Assembly (NCBI GenBank): GCA_964475165.1
Contig: CAYYVN010000006.1
Span: 70,097-134,096, forward strand
Source: CAYUHK01 sp964475165
GTDB lineage: Bacteria; Verrucomicrobiota; Kiritimatiellia; JAAZAB01
DNA: 64,000 nt
Direction: 5' to 3'
The translations under genes and the position numbers were made by a program. Position 1 is the stretch's first letter; the number at the start of each line of letters is the position of its first letter. Below, piece by piece: positions 26,198 through 32,482 of this stretch. A model generated the notes under the pieces. The model made no database searches. It saw only the letters and a program-made list of their open reading frames with translations, and had not been told where the DNA came from.

Positions 26198-26297
26198 CGC
26201 ACCTGCCGCCACGCCAGCCGGGCGTGAGATGGGAATCGTGAATACCTCAACCGTGCCTGTTTGATTCCATGTGGTGTCTTTTTTGAGGATGGTCCTT

Positions 26298-27185
26298 ATG
26301 TGTTCCCTGCCATCGCCGAATCAGCCCCGCTTGCTTTTAGTGGATGCCTTGAATATCCTCTACCGCGCCTTTTATGCTATCAGTGGCTTAAGCACTTCCA
26401 GCGGCCAGCCAACCAATGCCGTCTTCGGGTTCATCAAGACTCTCATGCACCTGGAGCGGCTTTGGCAACCGACACATTGGCTGGTGGTTTTTGATGGGGC
26501 CGCGCCCCTGGCGCGCCTGGAGCTGTTCCCCGAATATAAGGCCCAGCGCCCGCCGATGCCCGCGGCTTTACGATCCCAATTCAAGCCCCTGGAGGACTAT
26601 CTGGATCGGGCCCGCATTCCGCGCCTGAGGCTGGAGGATCAAGAGGCCGATGATGTCTTGGCTTCGGCGGCGACGCGCGCCGCCACCGAAAATTATGAGG
26701 TGCTGGTGGTTTCCAGCGATAAGGATCTCATGCAGATCGTGGATGAGCGCGTGGCCCTGGTGGCGCCGAGCAAGGCCCAGGAGAAAGTTGATGCCCCCTC
26801 TGTCTTCGGTAAAACCGGCGTCTGGCCGGCGCAGATTGTGGATTGGCTGGCCTTGATCGGCGATAGTGCCGATAACATCGCCGGAGTGCCGGGCGTAGGG
26901 GCTAAAACGGCCGCTAAATGGCTGGCGCAGTGGGATTCTCTGGCCAATATTTGGCAGCATCTGGAGGAATTACAGCCAGCTAAATTGCAGCAGATGTTGA
27001 GCGCGCACCAGGAGCTGGTGCAACGCAATGTGCAATTGGTCCGCTTGCGCCGCGATATCGCCTGTTGGAGCTCCTTCGCGGAGCTATGTCGTCAGCCGCC
27101 AGATGAACAAAGCTTGCGCGCCTTGTTTGAGGAACTGGAGTTTCATTCGCTGGCTCGCCAGCTGAGCACTCCCACCTTATTCTAA
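26298..27185 (+). CDS. Stand-alone 5'-3' exonuclease (DNA polymerase I N-domain type)
   Basis: 295 residues corresponding to the 5'-nuclease domain of DNA polymerase I, which removes RNA primers and flaps. Motifs in order: LLLVDALNILYRAFYA, NAVFGF, VVFDGAAP, PEYKAQRPPMP, DQEADDVLA, VVSSDKDLMQIV and GDSADNIAGVPGVGAKTAAK (helix-3-turn-helix). It ends exactly where the domain ends (ELEFHSLARQL plus 7 residues), with no polymerase part. I prefer ATG 26298 (GAGGA 9 bases upstream); GTG 26271 and ATG 26289 are alternatives. It lies upstream of coaE and rho, where other bacteria often carry a complete polA. An intrinsic terminator follows. Confidence 0.88.
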   Translation: MCSLPSPNQPRLLLVDALNILYRAFYAISGLSTSSGQPTNAVFGFIKTLMHLERLWQPTHWLVVFDGAAPLARLELFPEYKAQRPPMPAALRSQFKPLEDYLDRARIPRLRLEDQEADDVLASAATRAATENYEVLVVSSDKDLMQIVDERVALVAPSKAQEKVDAPSVFGKTGVWPAQIVDWLALIGDSADNIAGVPGVGAKTAAKWLAQWDSLANIWQHLEELQPAKLQQMLSAHQELVQRNVQLVRLRRDIACWSSFAELCRQPPDEQSLRALFEELEFHSLARQLSTPTLF

Positions 27186-27252
27186 GGTCTCCGCGACCCA
27201 TGCTCGCGGGAGGGTTGCTGCGCTTGTATGCTGAAGATCCGCGCGCGGCCAA

Positions 27253-27292
27253 GCCGGCCAACCGCTTGGGCTGGCCGGCGCCTTATTTTTTG
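27253..27292 (+). terminator. Rho-independent terminator after the exonuclease gene
   Basis: GCCGGCCA (27253-27260) pairs perfectly with TGGCCGGC (27272-27279), and the loop can close further by CC/GG. TTATTTTTT follows at 27283-27291. This is the clearest intrinsic terminator in the window. Confidence 0.8.
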
Positions 27293-27301
27293 TAAATAGT
27301 G

Positions 27302-27330
27302 TTGACAAGTATGCCGCTTTTTGCGACATT
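27302..27330 (+). promoter_or_regulatory. Candidate promoter in the gap
   Basis: TTGACA (27302-27307), 17 bp, GACATT (27325-27330). The -35 is perfect; the -10 matches three of six positions. It could start transcription of the structured region and/or coaE-rho near 27337, just after the terminator. Confidence 0.4.
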
Positions 27331-27454
27331 AACTGTGCTTTTATTGACGACTATCATCATCTGTTGCCAGGCTGGCTGGCGTTCTAATCCTGAAGTCATT
27401 CATGTTGTGGTTTGGCGTCCTATCCTTCGTATCTTAGCTGGTCCCGTGCTCTAG
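27311..27454 (+). CDS. Possible 47-residue hydrophobic peptide
   Basis: ATG 27311 to TAG 27452-27454 encodes a peptide beginning MPLFATLTVLLLTTIIICC, a helix-like hydrophobic start with two Cys, then a short tail ending LRILAGPVL. It could be a small membrane peptide. Against it: no ribosome binding site, and its first bases overlap the -35/-10 spacer of the candidate promoter. I think it more likely to be chance. Confidence 0.15.
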   Translation: MPLFATLTVLLLTTIIICCQAGWRSNPEVIHVVVWRPILRILAGPVL

Positions 27455-27473
27455 CGCTGCTGGGGCTGCTGAG

Positions 27474-27630
27474 CGGTGTGGGATAGGTTGAGGTGGGCCG
27501 CTGTGGCTCTCGAAGAATAAAGTGGAGGATCCAGCTCGATAATTTGCAGCTCCAGCTTTTTGTGCCAGCCGCTACTTTATGGTCTCAATGAACAGCATTC
27601 CGATCTTCACTCATCCATATCCCAGGGCCG
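27474..27630 (+). ncRNA. Candidate structured RNA (unassigned)
   Basis: UGGGAUAGGUUGAG (27479-27492) pairs with CUCAUCCAUAUCCCA (27610-27624) with one U-U mismatch and one bulged A, and CGG/CCG can extend it outward. Inside a large internal loop, AUAAAGU (27517-27523) pairs with ACUUUAU (27574-27580), continued by a G-U and a G-C pair. The G-U pair and the direction of flanking genes favour the plus strand. The topology (closing stem, open bubble, terminal stem) recalls 6S RNA, but no conserved 6S sequence was matched. RNase P, tmRNA and SRP signatures are absent. Confidence 0.35.
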
Positions 27631-27778
27631 GAGGTTGTCGGGCGCGCCTGACGCTCTGGGGCCAGCCGTTGTTTGCCATGCTTGTTGGGCAGCTGAAAAG
27701 TAGATTGCGGAGAGGACGGGCTGCCTCTCGGCCGCGTTGAGCCAGGCGATTATGGGCGGCGCGGTATGGGGTTTTCAT

Positions 27779-28441
27779 ATGCAGAGCTCATCCAGCAAGA
27801 CCAGTTTGGCTGGTCGGCGTCTGCCGCGCGTGTGTATCACCGGCGGCATCGCTGCCGGCAAGGGCTTGGTCGGCGCTGTTTTCGCCCAACAAGGGGTGCC
27901 GGTGATCGATGCCGATCAGGTCTGCGCCGACCTGCTGGGCCGCGGGCGGCCGCTTTATGTGCGGCTGCGGCGGGCTTTTGGTAAAAGCATTGTGGGGGCC
28001 GATGGTCAAATCCAGCGCGCCGTGCTGGGCCGCTTGGTTTTTAACGACCCGCAGCAATTAGAAAAATTGAATCGGCTCATGCATCCCGCGGCCATGCGCG
28101 CCATAGAAGCTTGGGTTAAGCAGCAGCGCGCGGCCAGCCGTGGGGCCGCTTTCGTGGTGGCTCAAGTGCCTTTGGTCTATGAGGCGCATTGGGAGCAGGC
28201 TTGGGAGCGCATCGTGTGTGTGTGCGCGCCCCGGCCGCTACAGCTGGAGCGCCTGCGTCAGCGTGGGCTGGCGTTGGCGGAGGCCCGCGCGCGCATCGCC
28301 GCCCAATGGCCGCAGGCCGATAAGATGCAGCGTGCCGATTATGTGGTCTTTAATGCCGGCACGCGCCCTAACGCGCGGCGGCAAGCGCTGGAGATATACG
28401 AGGATATAAAGCAACATATGGAGAAAAAAGATGGTGGATAA
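27779..28441 (+). CDS. coaE: Dephospho-CoA kinase-like protein with altered P-loop
   Basis: 220 residues from ATG 27779 (27752 is also possible). CoaE phosphorylates dephospho-CoA, the last step of CoA synthesis. Supporting motifs: VCITGGIAAGKG (P-loop), VIDADQVCADLL, LGRLVFNDPQQLEKLNRLMHP and VVAQVPLVYEA, followed by the LERLRQRGLALAEARARIAAQ lid-like helix. The P-loop is unusual: Lys is followed by Gly where nearly all CoaE have Ser or Thr that binds Mg2+, and GSG is replaced by AAG. The gene ends 76 bp before the rho start chosen here. Identity as CoaE is firm; full activity is not. Confidence 0.88.
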   Translation: MQSSSSKTSLAGRRLPRVCITGGIAAGKGLVGAVFAQQGVPVIDADQVCADLLGRGRPLYVRLRRAFGKSIVGADGQIQRAVLGRLVFNDPQQLEKLNRLMHPAAMRAIEAWVKQQRAASRGAAFVVAQVPLVYEAHWEQAWERIVCVCAPRPLQLERLRQRGLALAEARARIAAQWPQADKMQRADYVVFNAGTRPNARRQALEIYEDIKQHMEKKDGG

Positions 28442-28517
28442 CCATAGACAAAACGATGTTAAGCAAAGGCGCCTGCGTGACGCTCGCGCGCGGCGCAATA
28501 ATGCAGGGAGGTCAACG

Positions 28518-29885
28518 ATGTCTAAAATATACGTCGATTCTTCGCCGGCGCGCCATAACGGTCATGATAATGGCGCGCCGCCGCCGGCCAACTCAGAGAA
28601 TGGCCATGCGGCCCCCTTGCCGCCGGATGCGCCGGTAGTGCATCTCTCGGAGCTGCAGCAGAAATCTGTTCCGGAGCTGCATGCCCTGGCCGATGCCTAC
28701 GCCCTGACGGACTTGGGCGCCCTGCGCAAACATGAGCTGATCTTTGAAATCCTCAAGGTGCATGCGCGCCAGAACGGCGCGATTTATGGTAAGGGCATCC
28801 TGGAAATACTGCCGGATGGTTTCGGATTCCTGCGCTCACCCCATTATAATTATCTGCCCTGCCCGGAGGATATTTATGTTTCACCCTCCCAGATCCGTCG
28901 CTTTGCCATGCGCACCGGTGATCTGGTGGAAGGGGAGATTCGTTCGCCGAAAGATAAAGAGCGCTTTTTTGCGCTGCTGCGCGTGGGCAAGATGAATAAT
29001 GATGATCCCGATAAATCGCGCGGCAAGGTGCCCTTCGAAAACCTGACACCGCTCTTTCCGCAGCAGCGTTTCTTGCTGGAACGCGAGCCGGCCGAGATTT
29101 CCATGCGCGTTATGGATATCTTCACGCCCATCGGCATGGGGCAGCGCGGGGTGATTGTGGCCCCGCCGCGTACCGGTAAAACTGTGCTGCTGCAAAAAAT
29201 CGCCAACAGCATTTCGGCCAATCATCCCGATGTTTTCCTGATCGTCTTGCTGATTGATGAGCGGCCCGAAGAGGTCACCGATATGGTGCGCAATACGAAA
29301 GCCGAAGTGTTGAGCTCCACCTTTGATGAACCGCCGGAGCGCCATGTCCAAGTGGCCGAGATGGTCATTGAAATGGCCAAACGCCAGGTGGAATGCGGTC
29401 GGAATGTGGTTATTTTGCTGGATAGCATCACCCGCTTGGCTCGCGCCTATAACACGCTCGAACCCCATAGCGGCAAGATTCTTTCGGGCGGCGTGGATTC
29501 CAATGCCCTCCATAAACCCAAGCGCTTCTTCGGTGCGGCGCGCAACATCGAGAACGGGGGCAGCCTCACGATCATCGCCACGGCCCTGGTGGATACCGGC
29601 AGCCGCATGGATGAAGTGATCTTCGAGGAGTTCAAGGGTACCGGCAATATGGAGCTGTGCCTGGACCGCCATCTGGTGGATAAGCGTATTTTCCCGGCTA
29701 TCAATATCGAAAAATCGGGGACGCGTAAGGAGGAGCTGCTCTTGCATCCGGATGAATTGAGTAAAACCTGGATTTTGCGTAAGGCTCTCAATGGCGTGCC
29801 CGCGGTCGAAGCCATGGAACTGATGGTGGCCCGTTTGAAAAAGAATAAAAGCAATGCTGAATTCCTCATGTCGCTGCATGAGTAA
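28518..29885 (+). CDS. rho: Transcription termination factor Rho
   Basis: 455-residue hexameric RNA helicase that ends transcription. An N-terminal 55-residue tail rich in His, Asn and Pro precedes the Rho N domain (SELQQKSVPELHALADAYAL), the RNA-binding cold-shock fold (GILEILPDGFGFLRS), Walker A APPRTGKTVLLQ (about 215-226), LLIDERPEEVTDM, VVILLDSITRLARAYN and the R-loop NIENGGSLTIIATALVDTGS. ATG 28518 is selected because GGGAGGTC lies 6 bases before it; a start at 28431 would overlap coaE and has no site. The many tightly convergent gene ends in the window would need such a terminator. Confidence 0.96.
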   Translation: MSKIYVDSSPARHNGHDNGAPPPANSENGHAAPLPPDAPVVHLSELQQKSVPELHALADAYALTDLGALRKHELIFEILKVHARQNGAIYGKGILEILPDGFGFLRSPHYNYLPCPEDIYVSPSQIRRFAMRTGDLVEGEIRSPKDKERFFALLRVGKMNNDDPDKSRGKVPFENLTPLFPQQRFLLEREPAEISMRVMDIFTPIGMGQRGVIVAPPRTGKTVLLQKIANSISANHPDVFLIVLLIDERPEEVTDMVRNTKAEVLSSTFDEPPERHVQVAEMVIEMAKRQVECGRNVVILLDSITRLARAYNTLEPHSGKILSGGVDSNALHKPKRFFGAARNIENGGSLTIIATALVDTGSRMDEVIFEEFKGTGNMELCLDRHLVDKRIFPAINIEKSGTRKEELLLHPDELSKTWILRKALNGVPAVEAMELMVARLKKNKSNAEFLMSLHE

Positions 29886-29896
29886 TTGATCTCGCC

Positions 29897-30148
29897 ATGC
29901 CCATTCGTGAATATCAGGCGCGGGACCCCTCCCAGGGGTGTGCTGTTTGTCAAAGGCCATTCGAACGCTTGGAAGCTCTGCATCAGGCGCCCCTGCGGCG
30001 CTGCCCCCATTGCGCGCAGCCGCTGCAACGGCTACTCTCAGCGCCGGCCGTGGGGGCTTCGCGCAGCCATTTCGACGCGCGCGCCAAGGCCGGTGGATTC
30101 CATAAATTGAAGAGAATCGGCCGGGGCGAATACGAACGCCAATATTAA
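29897..30148 (+). CDS. FmdB-like zinc-ribbon protein
   Basis: 83 residues. MPIREYQARDP followed by CAVCQRPFERLE and CPHCAQPLQRLL is the FmdB/CxxC_CXXC_SSSS zinc ribbon (two CxxC pairs, residues about 15-18 and 36-39). The tail AGGFHKLKRIGRGEYERQY is typical of the longer PVC-type members. The family's role is uncertain. It begins 11 bp after rho, the place where rpmE (ribosomal protein L31) often sits, but the sequence is not L31. Confidence 0.8.
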   Translation: MPIREYQARDPSQGCAVCQRPFERLEALHQAPLRRCPHCAQPLQRLLSAPAVGASRSHFDARAKAGGFHKLKRIGRGEYERQY

Positions 30149-30208
30149 GCAGCCCAAAAATAATGCGCGGAGTGCGCCCTGGGACCAAGCGCTAAAATCA
30201 ATCTGGCG

Positions 30209-31135
30209 ATGAGCAACTTTCGATATTTATTCGGGCCGGTACCCTCGCGCCGCTTCGGCCGCTCGCTGGGCGTGGAGCTTACGCCCTTCAAGACCTGCAC
30301 CTTGAATTGCGCCTTCTGTGAGGTTGGCCGCACCACTCAGCTTACCTTGGAGCGCCGGGAATATGTCCCTTACCAGGCAGTTATCGATGAGCTGGAAGCC
30401 TGGCATGCCCAACAGTCCCCGGCCGATTTTATCACCCTGGCCGGCTCAGGCGAGCCAACCTTGCATACCCGTTTTGGTGAAATATTAGCATATATTGCCG
30501 AGAGCCAATGGTCGCCGACGGCGCTCTTAACCAACAGCAGCTTGCTCTTTCTGCCGGAGGTGCGCCAGGCCGCCGCCGCGGCCGATGTGGTTAAAGCCAC
30601 TTTATCCGCCTGGGACCAAGCCTCCTTCGAGGCTCTCACCCGGCCGCATCCGGCTTTACGCTTTGAGGGCCTCCTGGAAGGGCTGCGCGAGTTGCGTAAG
30701 ATACACACCGGCGCCCTGTGGCTGGAGATCTTCATCGTCCCCGGCCTGAATGACGCTCCCGCTCAGGTGCAGCGCATAGCCGAGTTAGCGGCGAGCCTCA
30801 AAGCGGATCGCATCCATTTGAACACGGCCGTGCGACCGGCGGCTGAGCCGGGAGTGCGGGCCCTTGCGGTGGAAGAGCTGCAGCGCCTGGGCGCTTTCTT
30901 CAGACCCCCTGGCGAGGTGATCGCCGGTAGCCTGAGCGGCGGCCAGCCGGCGGCGGCGCTTGATCGGGAACGGATCATGGCCATGCTGCGGCGGCGGCCC
31001 TGCACGGCGCTGGATGTCAGTCGCAGCTTTGGATTGGAGCCGGCCGTGGCCACTAAACTCTTGGATGAGCTCAAGCATGCGGGGCGCATCCGTCTGGAGA
31101 AGCGCGCCGGCGAATTTTTCTATCGTGGTCTCTAA
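30209..31135 (+). CDS. Radical SAM protein with C-terminal winged helix
   Basis: 308 residues. CTLNCAFCEVG (about residues 31-41) is the CX3CX2C cluster motif that binds the 4Fe-4S cluster for S-adenosylmethionine cleavage. ITLAGSGEPTLH is the SAM-binding GGE-like strand. Residues about 245-308 (RERIMAMLRRRPCTALDVSR) form a winged-helix-like domain ending EFFYRGL. It belongs to the COG0731-type radical SAM proteins of unknown substrate. There is no adjacent peptide substrate gene. It converges on the kinase gene with a 14-bp gap. Confidence 0.85.
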   Translation: MSNFRYLFGPVPSRRFGRSLGVELTPFKTCTLNCAFCEVGRTTQLTLERREYVPYQAVIDELEAWHAQQSPADFITLAGSGEPTLHTRFGEILAYIAESQWSPTALLTNSSLLFLPEVRQAAAAADVVKATLSAWDQASFEALTRPHPALRFEGLLEGLRELRKIHTGALWLEIFIVPGLNDAPAQVQRIAELAASLKADRIHLNTAVRPAAEPGVRALAVEELQRLGAFFRPPGEVIAGSLSGGQPAAALDRERIMAMLRRRPCTALDVSRSFGLEPAVATKLLDELKHAGRIRLEKRAGEFFYRGL

Positions 31136-31149
31136 GGGGATCTGTGTTT

Positions 31150-32358
31150 TCAGGTAATGATGACGGCCGTCAGGTTATCGGAAGCAAAATGAGGGTTGAG
31201 CGCTCCCGTTTCCGGATCCACCAGCTTTGATAAATAGGCTTCAATTTTACGTTCGTATTCGGTTTCCCGCTCTCGATCGGGCATGCCGCGCCGCGCGGAA
31301 CTGAGTCCTTGCTCGCCGGCTTCGGCGGCGCGGGTGTTGGAGAAACGCCGCCCCGTGTCCACTTCCAGGAAGCGCCGCAGGACCCGCGTGAACTCTGTAT
31401 TGTGCAGCACATCCGGCGGCAACCATTCCTCGATCTGGTTGGCCAGGGTTGTTTTACGGATGAGAAGTTCGGATTCTTCCAGATCAGCTAAATCATTGAT
31501 CTGATGGCCTTTAAGCATTTCCAAACCCACCAGGCCCGCACTGAAAATATCGGATTGCATCAAGCCCGGCTGGCGCTGGTGGATTTCGGGCGCCATATAG
31601 AGCGGACTGCCCAGCAAGATATTCACCTGTTCGCCAATGCGCGCGGCGCGGCCGAAATCCACCAGCTTCACCGTGCCTTGAATATCCACCATGATATTCG
31701 CCGGCTTGATATCGCCGTGGATGAAGTCGTGATCATGCAGGACCGTCAGCCCGCGGAGCACATCGCGCAGGATATGCAAGGCCGCGCCCGGTTGCAGGCT
31801 GAGCCGCTGGCCGTCATGTCGAAAAATGGTCGTGAAAAAATCTTCCCATTCTTTATCGGTACAGCGCGAGCGCGCGATATTGAGGTGTTGACCATCAAGC
31901 AGAAATTGCAGGTCCACGCCATCCACGGCTTGCATGAGCATGTAGCCGATGCCATTGCATTCCTCATAAAAATCGCGCGAGACCAGGTTGATGTTGTTGA
32001 TCGGTTGCAGGATGGAAGTCTGCTTGGCGATACGCCCCATATCGGTCCAGTACTGGGCGGCGCTGGCGTAAATACTGGGATCGAAAAGCTTGATGGCGTG
32101 ATGGGTCAGGCAGCCGCGCGCGCCATGGCGCGTCACCAGAAAGACCACCCCCTGCCGACCATGTCCCAATTCCTTGATGAATTGATAGGATACCGGATAG
32201 GGGATCGAACGGTTGCGGATGAGCGTCCGGTAGTTGCCGATCAGTTCCAGGAAAGCCGCATCCGGCGGCGCAGCCTTGGCGGAGGCTGTCAGGGCCGCGG
32301 GTCGGCTGCCAGGCGCCGGGCGCAGCACGATGGTTTCCAGTTGGTTCAAGGGGTTCAT
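31150..32358 (-). CDS. Ser/Thr protein kinase (cytosolic, HGD type)
   Basis: 402-residue Hanks-type kinase. Gly loop GHGRQG (65-70), Lys 90 (AIK), catalytic HGDIKPANIM with Asp 216 and Asn 221, DFG 234-236 and APE 256-258 are present. The catalytic loop has Gly instead of Arg (HGD not HRD), a form that does not need activation-loop phosphorylation to align the Asp. No TM helix is visible, so it is cytoplasmic. The last 70 residues (DRERETEYERKIEAYLSKLV) look helical. It is divergent from secA, with a candidate promoter 7 bases upstream of its ATG. Substrates are unknown. Confidence 0.9.
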   Translation of the reverse strand: MNPLNQLETIVLRPAPGSRPAALTASAKAAPPDAAFLELIGNYRTLIRNRSIPYPVSYQFIKELGHGRQGVVFLVTRHGARGCLTHHAIKLFDPSIYASAAQYWTDMGRIAKQTSILQPINNINLVSRDFYEECNGIGYMLMQAVDGVDLQFLLDGQHLNIARSRCTDKEWEDFFTTIFRHDGQRLSLQPGAALHILRDVLRGLTVLHDHDFIHGDIKPANIMVDIQGTVKLVDFGRAARIGEQVNILLGSPLYMAPEIHQRQPGLMQSDIFSAGLVGLEMLKGHQINDLADLEESELLIRKTTLANQIEEWLPPDVLHNTEFTRVLRRFLEVDTGRRFSNTRAAEAGEQGLSSARRGMPDRERETEYERKIEAYLSKLVDPETGALNPHFASDNLTAVIIT

Positions 32359-32365
32359 GCGCTAT

Positions 32366-32393
32366 AGTATAGATGAGTTTATGCTCTTGGCAA
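32366..32393 (-). promoter_or_regulatory. Candidate promoter for the kinase gene (leaderless)
   Basis: Minus strand: TTGCCA (32393-32388), 16 bp, TATACT (32371-32366). The -10 ends 7 bases before the ATG at 32358, so transcription would begin at about the start codon. Confidence 0.6.
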
Positions 32394-32444
32394 TCGCCAT
32401 TCCTGGCAGGGTCGGCCCGGGCCGCTGGCCGGCCCAGCAATTTT

Positions 32445-32473
32445 TTGACAAGTCCGGCGGGGCCTGTTAGAGT
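32445..32473 (+). promoter_or_regulatory. Candidate promoter for secA (almost leaderless)
   Basis: Perfect TTGACA (32445-32450), 17 bp, TAGAGT (32468-32473). The -10 ends 9 bases before ATG 32483, leaving room for only a few bases of leader. Confidence 0.62.
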
Positions 32474-32482
32474 TGGCGCGTC

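Larger units (their letters stand above)
27186..27778. other. 593-bp non-coding gap between exonuclease gene and coaE
   Basis: The longest gap in the window. It holds an intrinsic terminator, a promoter-like pair, a 47-codon open frame of doubtful reality, and a stretch with long-range base pairing (27474-27630), all listed separately. No relic of polA polymerase motifs was found when the first frame was read through to the terminator; other frames were not checked fully. Confidence 0.7.

Noticed and set aside
27337..27680. RNase P RNA, tmRNA or SRP RNA in the gap before coaE
   Set aside because: None of their conserved signatures (e.g. GAGGAAAGUCC, the tRNA-like GGUUCGAAUC of tmRNA) is present.
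29158..29196. Altered Walker A (APPRTGKT) in Rho
   Set aside because: This form is common in Rho proteins outside proteobacteria, so it is not an oddity.
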